Below the pieces are notes generated by a model. It was not told the origin of the DNA. It saw only the letters and a list, made by a program, of their open reading frames with translations, and made no database searches. A stretch of DNA of 64,000 nt, taken from contig JAJHZJ010000013.1 in the NCBI GenBank assembly GCA_023548195.1, positions 2,613,001 to 2,677,000 of the forward strand, read 5' to 3'. Of the stretch, positions 33,451-47,053 are shown in pieces. A program made the translations under genes and the position numbers. Position 1 is the stretch's first letter, and each line of letters begins with the position of its first letter. This DNA is from Bettongia penicillata ogilbyi (lineage: Eukaryota; Chordata; Mammalia; Diprotodontia; Potoroidae).

Positions 33451-33640
33451 CCGACCATAACATGATATAAATAGTATAGATGGAAAAAAATCCTGTAGTA
33501 ACAGTACCATTTGTGGGAATTCCATGGATGAAGATCTAGTAAAGAAGACTGAGAAGGAATGACCAGATAGTTAGTAGAAGAACTAGGAGATAGTAGTGGC
33601 ACAAAAGCCTAGAGAGAAGAGATAATCAAGGAGAAAAGGG

Positions 33641-34099
33641 TAATATTCTGATTATTTTTAGATTTAAGCAAAAACCACATGGATACATTAGTTTTCACTT
33701 TTTAAAAATTCTAAATAAATACCCAGAGAAAAGGTTACATTTTCAAAAGGCACATATTAAAAATAAACTGACATTTATGATAGCTCAACTTTTCAGTATT
33801 CCTATGTGTAAGTAAAATTCAGTGGTGATTTATTAGGAAAGGAAATTACATACAGAGTACTTCTGCATAACTAATCATTTTAACTAATTTGTAGAGGGAA
33901 GGGAGGAATATCATGGGAGGGAGACTTAGAAGTGGACCCCTATCTTTAAGCAGGTCCAAAAGTCTTTTGTCTCAGAGCTCAGGACTCAGATGTATCTGAT
34001 CCCCCTTTTAGATCTTAACTTCCTCACTTGGGTAAACAAGGAGTTTGAGATGGAGTGTGTCAGGTGCTGGTGTGGAATTTAGCTGCTTGGCCCGAGTGG
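33641..34099. other. No recognised feature
   Basis: Unassigned AT-rich sequence. Confidence 0.45.
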
Positions 34100-34325
34100 G
34101 TGAGCAGGAACTGGGTACTATCAAAGGGCACTCACTGACTTTGTAGTAAGAGGAGCTGGGTTCAGATTGCATCTCTAATGCTGACTGCTTGAGTGACTTA
34201 AGAGAAATCATTCCAGTTGTCTGACCTCCATTTTCTTCATCTGAAAAACAAGAGAGATGGACTTGATCAATATTGAAATCTTTTTTAGGTTTAGATAAAC
34301 GATTGTATGAATCCTATGAGAAGCA
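34100..34325 (+). mobile_element. MIR/CORE-SINE, sense, diverged
   Basis: 'gaggagctgggttcagattgcatctc', 'cattttcttcatctgaaaaac' and a 'tgaaatcttttttaggtttag' end. Confidence 0.6.
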
Positions 34326-34364
34326 TTTACATGGTTTAGTGTGTGATTCAAAGTACCAATTGAT

Positions 34365-34690
34365 TAGATAATGATTTTAGTTTTGGACATGTGGAGTTTA
34401 AGATGTCTAGGGAACTATGTCTAGTTCTAGGAGCCCAATAGGCAATTTGAAATGTGATCCTGGAGGTCAGCAGAGAGGTTAGAGCTGCATTAAGTATATC
34501 TGAGAATTGTTAGCATAGAAATGAGAATTAAATTCACTAGAGTTGTTGAGACCATCAAGTGAAATAGTAAAGAGGGGGAAGAAAAGAGAGCCCAAGAGAC
34601 ACGCCTGGTTAGCAGGTGTGTCCTAGATGAAGGTGCAGCAGAGGAGACTGAGGAGGAGCAGTCAGAAAGGTTTCTCCCTTCTCCTTTTCT
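34365..34690 (-). mobile_element. L2 ORF2 fragment, antisense
   Basis: 'tagttttggacatgtggagtttaagatgtc', 'agcagagaggttagagctgc', 'aattgttagcatagaaatgag' and 'gcagaggagactgaggagg' in L2 antisense order. Partly the same region as 32990-33160 and 52270-52440. Confidence 0.8.
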
Positions 34691-34709
34691 AGCTCCTTCC
34701 CAGAGAACC

Positions 34710-34890
34710 ATGCACTTATCTTTTTTGTGGTCGTGGACACCTTTGACAGTCTGCCAAAGTCTATGAACCCCTTCTCAGAATAATGTTTTTAAAGGATTCA
34801 GACACAAAGAATTACGATGGAAACTAAATATATTGAAATACAGTTATCAAATAAATTTTAAGAATAGTTCATGAATATTCCCCTCCCCAA
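34710..34890. mobile_element. hAT-like non-autonomous DNA element, copy 4
   Basis: 'ctgccaaagtctatgaaccccttctcagaataatgtttttaaa' and 'attgaaatacagttatcaaa'. The right terminus is degraded. Confidence 0.65.
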
Positions 34891-34984
34891 GAATTCCTAC
34901 TTTATAACAAAATTTTTGTAAAAGGAAGAGATTTTTTTTTTTAGCAAAGCAAATGAACACATTAAAGAATCTGACCTTATATGC

Positions 34985-35850
34985 AATGGAACCCTGCAAA
35001 TTTAAATAATAATGATAATAGCTAGTATTTATATAGCACTTTAAAATTTGCAAGACACTTTACATATCCTTTCTCACTTAAAGAAAGTACTTTTCTTCCC
35101 CCCCATATCTCCATCTTTAATTTCTAAGAATGAATTTAGTCCCATTCAAAAAAATTATTAAGCACGGGGCACAGAAATGAAATAAATCACAATCTCTGCC
35201 CTCAAAGAGCTTTCATTCTTGAAACAAAGAATTGTTCTCAATTCTTCATAGAAGACCACCTTTTTCTGCTCAGGGCAGCCTTGGCATTTGACTCAGAATT
35301 GTAGAATCTTTGGACATAAAAATGGGAGAGAGTTCAACTAGTCCGATCTCCTCTTTCTTACATATGAGGAAATTGAGACTTAAGGTTATCGTTATGATTA
35401 GTAAGTAGCAAAAGCAAATTGCAAACCTTCATTTGTAATTCATTGTAATTTACACCTTTTAAAAAATATATATGCTTTTTAAACATCCAAGCTTCCTTTG
35501 CCCAGATGAAGTGGGTACATGGGATTATCTCAAAGCATTATAAACTTAGAGATAGAAGGGAATTCAAAGGTCATCTAGTCTAACCTCTTCAACTTTATGA
35601 TGAGGAAACCAAGGCCCAAGGAAATTAAGTGACTCTCTTCTACTGTCCAAATACAGGAACTGAAAACTAGGACACAGTATGATGTAATTAGAATATAACT
35701 GGATTTCAAGTCAGAGGATGTGTGTTCAAATTCTTATTCTGCCATTTAAGGTTTTATGACCTTGAATAAAACACCTTTCTAGGTTCAATGCCCTTGGTAT
35801 GTAAAAGGAGACCTCTTAAAGTCTAAATCAATGATTCTGGGTCTCTGATC
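34985..35850. mobile_element. Cluster of ancient MIR, MIR3 and L2 fragments
   Basis: Separate pieces: 34985-35075 ('tagtatttatatagcactttaaaatttgcaag'), 35150-35225 ('ctctgccctcaaagagctttcattc', L2 end), 35275-35420 and 35540-35665 (both 'gtcatctagtc/tagtccgatc...gatgaggaaa', MIR3-like), and 35665-35850 (MIR, 'ggatttcaagtcagaggatgtgtgttcaaattc'). Confidence 0.7.
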
Positions 35851-35974
35851 TCATTTAGCTCTTACCCACAGCTTGATTACCCTTCTCATATCTTTCTGGA
35901 AGACCTATCATATAAACCACCAAATGAAACCTTCTTGGGAAATGTTTAACAGCTGACTCTCAGGGTTGGGGGGA

Positions 35975-36125
35975 GGAGATCTAGCATACTTTTAAGTTTA
36001 GTCTGTATTATTACAATGCTTTTCATCATGTTAAGTTTGGAGAATCACAAAATAAGTCAAGGTCTAATTTGTAGTGTTTGTAGATTTCTGAGGTATAAAT
36101 AGTCACATTGAAAATTTAATAGCTC
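35975..36125 (+). repeat. Unassigned dispersed repeat, copy 2
   Basis: 'tagcatacttttaagtttag', then 'tttgtagatttctgaggtataaatag', same order and spacing as 4495-4655. Confidence 0.6.
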
Positions 36126-36419
36126 CAACAGACAGACCACTGCCTAGCACTGGGCCCAAATTATATGGTATTGTGTGAACTTCACCCATTCCTTACTTAT
36201 CAGACATACTTATTGAAGGTTTCCACCATGCTAGGCAGTATAGGACAAGACAACTGGCTACAAATATAAATAAATTAAATTCGGCAAGTTTTGCTTAGGT
36301 ATCTGAAATGTGCAAAACACTGTGTCTGGTATTGGGCATATGAAATGGAAAAAAAGTTCTTTCTCACCTCCAAAGACCTTATGATTTCTTTAGGGGATTA
36401 AAAATGGATATACCTGTGT

Positions 36420-37030
36420 AAGCCCAAGCAAAGTGAGATTTTTTTTTTGTTTTGTTTTCTTTCTGGAGTTCAGTTTCCCAGGCTCATTGAAAGCATCTGA
36501 AGGATTGATCTCCTTTGAACCCTAATAATTCATAGATGTGCTGAGTCACATAGGTTTCATGCCTACTGGTTTTGAGCCAATCAGGGACCAAGTCTTTATT
36601 AATATACTGGGAGGTTTGTATATTGCTTTGGGAGTTCACTTATGAAAAGGCCTTTTTGATTCCCTGGATGGGACTCTGAGTAGCTATTTGTTAAGAGCCC
36701 CCCTACCTGCTCAGAGGTTTGTGCTCTCCCTTTGGATGATGTATGTAGGTGGTTGTATTATTTTACTCAGACAGCAGAAGCCATATCTGTTAATCTTTGT
36801 GCTAATTTCTCTGCTTGTATTTTCTCTATGTTGAGGGTGTTGACCTTTCCCCTGAATCAGTGAATGCCTTATATATGCTTAATTTAAAGAATTGTTAACC
36901 CCTTTGAAGCTCTCTTTCTTTTATAAAGCAGATCAAAGAAGCTGTGCTAACAGGTCATTCTAGGTATTCTAGGGTGCTTCCTGCTACAACCTGAAGTAGA
37001 GAACATTTAACAACAGCCTTTAATCAAACT
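36420..37030. other. Unassigned, LTR-like candidate
   Basis: Even composition and features such as 'tcaaagaagctgtgctaacag' remind me of retroviral LTRs of marsupials. I cannot define ends, a TG...CA border or a second copy here, so this is only a pointer. Confidence 0.25.
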
Positions 37031-39059
37031 CTAAATAGTATGATAGTGGGACAAATAAATTTAATAATAGTACAGAAAAGTAGCATCAAGGAGGTAGAGA
37101 TTAACATCTTGAAGAATCTGAAAGGTGAGTTGTGCCTTGAGGGGACAAGCAGGGGACTCCAGACTTGGGGTACACCTTTGAGCATCAGGAAAAGGTAGAA
37201 TTTTCACAGTTTTCTGTGAGAGGCAGATTTTCATAAGACTTCCTTTTTCCTCCTTATCTCCCTCACTCTTTCCACTGCTGGTACTCTACAACACTGGATA
37301 TGCTTTTCTTAACTCATCTTCAGTCAATTTCAGCTCCTTCCCTTTGCTCTGATTCTAGCTACAGAGGAGCCAATCTTTCTGTGTGTCCCATCAAATCTCA
37401 AGTGTAACAGGCTTCTGAGGTAGTGAAGATAGCAGATGCCATAGGTCACTAACAAGAGAAAACATAACCTGTCAACTTCTCCTATTGAGAAGTTATCCTT
37501 ACAACATCTAACCTATTCCATGTAGGTACGGTATATGACACTCTGAAATCAAATGCTCAATCTAAATTCTATTTTCTAAAAGAAAATGTCTCTAACTTCT
37601 CTCAGGCCTAAATAACAAAACAGCCTTTAACTATGGAAAACTTGACCTTCTCAGAATAGATTAGGGATGGCTATCAGTATGCAGTAAACATAGCTGTTCT
37701 TTCTAAATCTTTTCAGGTGCTCCAGGAAGAATTTCAACTCTTAGATTGATAGAATAGATTGGGGGTTGGGGAAAAAGAAAGAGTAGGGGTAAGGTTCACA
37801 GAAAGCTCCTGATTTTCAATTCCATACTGTATTCTGTAGGAGAATGTATCTTGCTGTCTCACAATTTTTAAGTGTAGAGAATTAGCTTTTCAAATTCTCA
37901 TGTGAATATAAAGCTTGAGGCAGGGAATAAGCTATTTTCTTGATTGGAAGTTGAGTGCATACATAATTTGTACAGGGTAAGCATAGTGGAAGGCAGTTAT
38001 TGTCCCTAATAAGTACAAGGTTTTATGGGTATACACATATACAAAACCCTGGGTAATATTTAATACTAGTGTTTATCGTTTACTACCTGCAGGGATAAAT
38101 GAGGTTATAGAATGGATTGACTCAAAAATATGCTTGCTAGTATATGTAAATATGTGCATAAATTGCTTAAAATAACAAGTTGCCATACCACACTGAACTA
38201 AAGGAATTCTTTTTGGAATATTGGAACCCTTGTCCCTGAGTTAGCTATGTATGAACTGAAAATGTATTCCATTTCATGGCTAAAACATTAGCCATCAGTT
38301 ATCTAAGGGAGGGACTTGCTTTCTTCTCTCTTAAATTCATTATTTTTAGGCGCCTGTAGTCAGGATGTTAATTAATTTTGGCTTTGTTTTGATTTGTTTT
38401 TGAATGTCATTTACTGGTTAATTTCCTTTGTCTTCTTAGTTGGACAAAATGTGTGTGGGACACTTCCATTAATGATAGAAGTCCCTCTCAGAGTCTTTAA
38501 TAGAAGAAAGGTGGCATTCTTTAGATAGTACTGGGCTCTCTTTGGCCCCTGGTTCCATTCACTTTCCATCTATCCACTCCAACGTACTTACTGTTTTTAC
38601 CCTACAAATCCATACACAAAATTAAAATCAATTGTACTTTGCAACAGACTGGCAGAGTATGATACTTATCTGTGTATAGGGCTGCATGTCTAGCTGAATG
38701 GAGTTCGTCTTTCAATTTTGCTGTGTCCCTGGAGAGACTACTGGCTACTAGCATCCTTTATTTTCCTACCCTTTCTTTGTTTTCATCTTTATTTTTTTTT
38801 TTAATATATTTTTTTCCCAAGCTGTTTTCCTTTTGCTTTTCTACTTTTCATTTGTCTGATCCCAGCTCAGCCAATTCACATATCCCTTTGCTGACTTTTT
38901 TAAATTTTTATTTATTTACTTATAAGAGAGTCTAAGTCATTGTAAGTACTGTCTGTAAATGTCAGTTAAAATAAGTATACTTCAATGAGTCAATGTTGTT
39001 GGATGAAGAATGAATGAATGGAGGTGAGTACAAACCAAAATGAAAGTAAAAAACAGAAA
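37031..39059. other. No recognised feature
   Basis: About 2 kb, the longest stretch without any repeat that I can assign. A poly(T) tract lies near 38790. Confidence 0.45.
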
Positions 39060-39220
39060 AAGCTTTTGTATAGCTAACATTTATACATAATCTTGTAGTT
39101 TTCTTTTGTTACAACAATCATGTGAGGTAGGTTGTACAAATATTATATGTTTATATTGGCTAATATAATGTACACTCTATAGATGAGGATAGCAGAGCCA
39201 TCTAAGCATGATAATACACT
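39060..39220 (-). mobile_element. MIR-like fragment, antisense
   Basis: 'agctaacatttatacataatc' and 'acaatcatgtgaggtaggttgtacaaatatta' in antisense MIR order, then 'tagatgaggatagcagag'. Confidence 0.6.
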
Positions 39221-39229
39221 GCTATTTGA

Positions 39230-39329
39230 TCTGTTGGTTTTCTTTGTTTTCTTTCACCTTGGTTTGGATATTAAAACCATTTTGTGTCACAAAAGGAATT
39301 TGGTAGGATTCCTTCTTTACAGATTTCTT
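39230..39329 (-). mobile_element. Old L1 reverse transcriptase, antisense: piece left of the HAL1-like insertion
   Basis: The minus strand reads KEGILPNSF, the conserved L1 reverse transcriptase segment, followed by a decayed part. It continues directly, across the insertion, from the piece that starts at 42357 ([20 protein letters not shown]). The two pieces are one L1. Confidence 0.88.
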
Positions 39330-39346
39330 AAAAATAGCTTACATAG
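39330..39346 (+). repeat. Target-site duplication, left, HAL1-like copy 1
   Basis: AAAAATAGCTTACATAG, 17 bp, identical to 42340-42356. It begins with an A run, as expected for the L1 endonuclease target TTTT/AA on the other strand. Confidence 0.95.
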
Positions 39347-39354
39347 GGGCGGAG

Positions 39355-39366
39355 CCAAGATGGCGG
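39355..39366 (+). promoter_or_regulatory. YY1-type site at the 5' end of HAL1-like copy 1
   Basis: CCAAGATGGCGG, 9 bp from the element start. In human L1 a YY1 site in the same position directs accurate transcription start. The same word occurs at the 5' end of copies 2 and 3. Confidence 0.75.
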
Positions 39367-39716
39367 AGTAGAAGGACGCACATTCACGAGCTCCGAGCCC
39401 ACAACCCATGGAATTGAGGTAAAAGGAGAGCCCCATAAATTCTGAATCTCTGCAGGGGGTGCACAAACGTAGGGGAAGAGATTTCCGTTCCACTGAACCC
39501 TGGAGAGCCGTCCCCGGGGTCCATCGCACCCCGGAAAGCGGACCCCACCCACACCCCTGGCCGCGACCCAGAGAAGCTGACCTGAGCAGACTTCAGAGAG
39601 GAAAGCTCCGGGAGAATCTCCGGTAGCCGGGAAAGTCCCTCTGCCCACAGAAGCTAAAGGTCAGTTAAAAAGAAGCCTGCGCTAGGGGAGGGGAGCGGGC
39701 CCCCTCGGGAGGAAGA

Positions 39717-39798
39717 GGCGGCGGCAGAGACGGGGTCAGGAAGCGGCGGAGGCAGAGACGGGGGCAGGAAGCGGCGGAGGCAGAGGCGTGGGCGGGCG
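39717..39798 (+). repeat. Tandem GC-rich repeat in the 5'UTR of copy 1
   Basis: About three units of 25-28 bp built on GCGGCGGAGGCAGAGACGGG. Copies 2 and 3 have other G/A-rich repeats here (GGCAGTGGCAGA in copy 2). Confidence 0.8.
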
Positions 39799-39854
39799 GC
39801 TGAGGCGGCAGCGGCCCGGGACTCAGGAATCCCCCAGCAGCAGGTAGGATCTTC

Positions 39855-40075
39855 AATACTGAAGGTCTTTCCAACCTGAGGGAGCCGAGCAGGGGAGACG
39901 GCCCTGCCCCCACCCTGCTCTACTGCTGAACGCCTCTGAATAAAACCCCCAAGGGAACTGAGCACAGCAGGTGGGGCCCCCCACCCCGCCCCCACCTGCT
40001 CTGTTCCTGAAAGTCGCTTCAGAAAGCCCCTGAGGGCCCAACCTAGGAAGCGGCCCTGCACCCACCCTGCGCCAG
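39855..40075 (+). repeat. 5'UTR monomer-like repeats, three degenerate units
   Basis: Units begin near 39857 (CTGAAGGTCTTTCC), 39923 (CTGCTGAACGCCTC) and 40006 (CCTGAAAGTCGCTTC). Each continues with a form of CCCTGAGGGAACTGAGC and a run of GCCC/CCACCC. Copy 2 has two such units and copy 3 one. Confidence 0.7.
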
Positions 40076-40188
40076 AACTAAAGCTTGCCGCGGGAAAGCG
40101 CATTTGAATCTCAGAGGCCAAGTACTAGCTGGGCGGATCCAGGCGGAGGTGGAAAGGAATCTCAGAAGTCAAGTAACTGGCTGGGAAA

Positions 40189-41295
40189 ATGCCTAGAAAG
40201 GGAAAGAAAAATAAGACTTTAGAGAGTTTTTTCCAACAAATGCAAATGATCCCGACCTTCGGATCTGATGGGGAGGACGAGGACGTATTTTTCCCATCAG
40301 GGAAAGATGTGGAGGGCGGGGCCTCAGTACCCCAGACACCCCAGGGGGGTGTTGGGTGGGCTCAGGCCTTGGAAGAGCTTAAAAAGGATTTTGAAAAGCA
40401 AGTTAGACAGGTGGAGGAAAGACTGGGAAGAGAAATGATAAAGATGCAAGAAGAGTATGAAAAAAAGGTCAATATCTTGGTAAAGGAGTCCCAAAAAAAT
40501 GCTGAGGAAATTAACACCTTGAAAAATAGGCTCACTCAATTGGCAAAAGAGGTTCAAAAAGCCAATGAGGAGAAGAATGCATTCAAAAGCAGAATGAGCC
40601 AAATGGAAAAAGAGGCTCAAAAGCTCACTGAATTTAATAGTTCTCTCAAAATTAGAATGGAACAGATGGAGTCTAATGACTTTATGAGAAACCAAGAAAT
40701 CACCAAACAAAACCAAAAGAACGATAAAATGGAAGAGAATGTGAAATATCTCATGGGAAAAACAACTGACCTGGAAAATAGATCAAGGAGAGACAACTTA
40801 AAAATTATGGGACTACCTGAAAGCCATGATCAAAAAAAGAGCCTAGACATCGTCTTGCATGAAATTATCAAGGAAAACTGCCCTGACATTCTAGGACCAG
40901 AGGGCAAAATAAGTATTGAAAGAATCCATCGATCACCACCTGAAAGAGATCCAAAAAGAGAAACTCCTAGGAACGTTGTGGCCAAATTCCAGAACTCCCA
41001 GCTCAAGGAAAAAATCTTGCAAGCAGCCAGAAACAAACAATTCCAGTACTGTGGAAATACAATCAGGATAACCCAAGATCTAGCAGCTTCTACATTAAGG
41101 GATCGAAGGGCGTGGAATAGGATATTCCAGAAGGCAAAGGAACTAGGACTGAAACCAAGAATCACCTACCCAGCTAAACTGAGTATAATACTTCAAGGGA
41201 AAATATGGTCTTTCAATGAAACAGAGGACTTTCAATCATTCTTAATGAAAAGACCAGAGCTGAAAAGAAAATTTGACTTTCAAACACAAGAATGA
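40189..41295 (+). CDS. L1-type ORF1 protein, intact, 368 residues (HAL1-like copy 1)
   Basis: L1 ORF1 proteins form trimers through a coiled coil, bind RNA and act as nucleic-acid chaperones in the retrotransposition particle. Here the basic N-terminus starts MPRKGKKNKTLESFF. Residues of about 60-185 form a long coiled coil rich in E, K, N and Q. The RNA-recognition-type domain starts near residue 200 (DNLKIMGLPESHD, then ISIERIHRSPPER). The C-terminal domain holds LKEKILQAARNK, DLAASTLRDRRAWNRIFQ and LGLKPRITYPAKLSI. The frame ends TQE and a TGA stop. It has no internal stop and is somewhat longer than the human protein (338 residues). The start is the first ATG of the frame, and the same MPRK start is found in the other copies. 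ORF2 is absent, so any movement needs L1 ORF2 protein from elsewhere. Expression cannot be judged from sequence. Confidence 0.9.
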   Translation: MPRKGKKNKTLESFFQQMQMIPTFGSDGEDEDVFFPSGKDVEGGASVPQTPQGGVGWAQALEELKKDFEKQVRQVEERLGREMIKMQEEYEKKVNILVKESQKNAEEINTLKNRLTQLAKEVQKANEEKNAFKSRMSQMEKEAQKLTEFNSSLKIRMEQMESNDFMRNQEITKQNQKNDKMEENVKYLMGKTTDLENRSRRDNLKIMGLPESHDQKKSLDIVLHEIIKENCPDILGPEGKISIERIHRSPPERDPKRETPRNVVAKFQNSQLKEKILQAARNKQFQYCGNTIRITQDLAASTLRDRRAWNRIFQKAKELGLKPRITYPAKLSIILQGKIWSFNETEDFQSFLMKRPELKRKFDFQTQE

Positions 41296-41431
41296 GAGGA
41301 AGCATGCAAAAGTAAACAGCAAGGAGAAGTATTAAGGGACTTACCAGAAATGAACTGTTTGCATTCATATAGGGAAGGACAATATTTCTAACTCTTAAAA
41401 CTTTTCAGTATCTGGGTGGTTGGTGGGATCA

Positions 41432-41490
41432 CACATACACATGTACACGCATGCACACACATACACACATGCATTCACATGCAGAGACAG
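41432..41490 (+). repeat. CA/TACA microsatellite within the 3'UTR of copy 1
   Basis: CACACATACACATGTACACG-type repeat at a fixed distance after ORF1. The same tract is present in copies 2 (48563-48625) and 3 (58926-59010), so it belongs to the element. Confidence 0.9.
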
Positions 41491-42225
41491 AGAGCACAGA
41501 TTGAACTGAATAGGATGGGACTATACCTTAAAAGAAATTAAGGTAAATGGTGAGAGAGAAATGTAGTGAGAGGAAAGAGGGGGAAATGGAAGGGGGTAAC
41601 TATATGTCATTTAAGAGGCAAGTAGGAGATGTTTTTAGTGGAGGGAAAAAGAGGAGAGCTGAGGGAAAAAACAAACAAACAAACAAACAAAAGTTTACCC
41701 TCATCACATTTGACTAAACGAAGGAGTGAAATGCACACTCATTTTGGTATGAAAACCTATCTTACAGTATAAGAAAGCGGGGGAGAAGGAGATATTGGGG
41801 GGGGGATGATGGAAGGGAGGGCAAAGGGAGGAGGGAGTAATTGAAAGTCAACACTTGGGGAGGGACAGGATCAAAGGACAGAAGAGAAACAATGAGGGGC
41901 AGGTTAAGAGGGATGGCAATTCAGTTAGTCTTACACAACACGACTATCAGGAAGGTCACTTGCAAAGCTACACAGATATGGCCTATAATGAATTGCCTGC
42001 CGTACCAAAGGGAATGGATGGGGAGGGAGGGATGGGGAGAATTTGGAACTCAAAGTTTCAGGAACAATTGTTTAGTATTGTTGTTGCAACTAGGAAAGAA
42101 GACATACAGTTAATGAGGAATAGAAAGTCATCTGGCCCTACAGGAGAAAAGAGAAGATAGAGACAAGGGAAGGGAGGGATGACAGAAGAGAGGACAGATT
42201 GAAGAGAGGGAAAATTAGATTGCTT

Positions 42226-42258
42226 GGGGTATTGGGGTGGGGGGAGGGGAGAAAAGGG
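42226..42258 (+). promoter_or_regulatory. G-quadruplex-capable 3'UTR tract, copy 1
   Basis: Five runs of four or more G within 33 bases (GGGGTATTGGGGTGGGGGG, then GGGG twice), close to the 3' end. G-rich polypurine tracts in this position are known from other mammalian L1 3'UTRs. Confidence 0.6.
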
Positions 42259-42335
42259 GAGAAAATTTGGAACCCAAAAATTTGTGAAAATGAATGTAAA
42301 AAGCTAAATAAATAAATAAATTTAAAAAAAAATTA

Positions 42336-46185
<3,850 letters not shown>

Positions 46186-46312
46186 CTGCAAGATCAGAAT
46201 GGTTTTAAACTCATAAAATAAATGCATAGGATTACAAAAGAAAGTAATCATATCAAACTACTGAAAAAAATCTTTCTGAAAAGTTCACAAGTTAGATTAA
46301 GAATTTCTGTCT
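46186..46312. mobile_element. hAT-like non-autonomous DNA element, copy 5, partial
   Basis: 'aatggttttaaactcataaaataaatgcataggattacaaaag' and 'gttagattaagaatttc', both family blocks, without a good left end. It directly adjoins the old L1 5' end. Confidence 0.6.
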
Positions 46313-46584
46313 ATTCTGAGATGCCTTATGAAATGGAAAATATCATGCAGACAAAGCAAAATTGTATTTTATAAACTTGTTATCTCCATATACATCCTTT
46401 TAAAATATTTAACTTATTGAACCTGTTAAACTAATCTTTAAAAATGACTTTAAAATGTCTCTTGGCTATGAGAAACACCTGCAAATCCTTAAGGTTATTG
46501 GACTATTAGTTTCCACTCTCATTAGATTTGGATAAACACTATATTGACTCCCATTTCAGTGCTTTTCCTCCTCAACTTTTTCTT
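46313..46584. other. No recognised feature
   Basis: Short unique-looking spacer before HAL1-like copy 2. Confidence 0.5.
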
Positions 46585-46601
46585 AGAAAGTATCACATAT
46601 C
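46585..46601 (+). repeat. Target-site duplication, left, HAL1-like copy 2
   Basis: AGAAAGTATCACATATC, 17 bp, identical to 49460-49476. Confidence 0.95.
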
Positions 46602-46613
46602 AGGGAGGTGGAG

Positions 46614-46625
46614 CCAAGATGGCGG
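46614..46625 (+). promoter_or_regulatory. YY1-type site, HAL1-like copy 2
   Basis: CCAAGATGGCGG, 12 bp inside the element. Confidence 0.7.
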
Positions 46626-47053
46626 AGTAGAAAGACTCACATATGCTAGCTCCGAACCCACAGCCCATATATTTCCTGCAAGAAGAATTCCCCACAAATT
46701 CTGGATCACTGCAAGGCATGCAGAAACACAGTGGAAAAGATTTCCATTCCAGAGAGCCCTGGAGAGCGGTCCCCAGGGTCTGTCGCACCCCGGAAAGTGG
46801 AGCCCACTCTTGAGCTGCCCTGGCTGTGTGGCCGAGAGGAGCAGATCTGAGCAGGCTTCAGGGACGGAATCTCCGGAGGCCGCGAAGGTCGCTCCGCTCC
46901 CAGACACTACAGGTCAGTAAGAGAGACGTCTGGGCTGGTCAAGAGGGGAGTGGGGTGTCTCCGTGGCTCGGGCCCCCTCGGGAGGAAGTGGCAGAGGCAG
47001 TGGCAGAGGCAGTGGCGGCAGCCCAGGACTCCCGGAGCAGCAGGCAGAAGTTC

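Larger units (their letters stand above)
31955..33640 (-). mobile_element. L2 LINE, long antisense fragment with two internal insertions
   Basis: 31955-32545 starts at the reverse L2 3' end ('taaacatttattaaactcctacc', 'ggtcccaaagagctcaggctaatgggagagac'), then the ORF2 end ('ttatgaaggactttgaatgcccacc'). It resumes at 32853 ('ggtggtggcattgtcagagg') to 33160 ('acatccactttgagatatccaac'), and again at about 33455-33640 after a SINE-A. About 1.1 kb of L2 in total. Confidence 0.85.

Noticed and set aside
39654..40121. 155-residue minus-strand frame with Pro/Ala-rich sequence
   Set aside because: Lies antisense over the GC-rich 5'UTR of HAL1-like copy 1. GC-rich DNA lacks stops; no domain.
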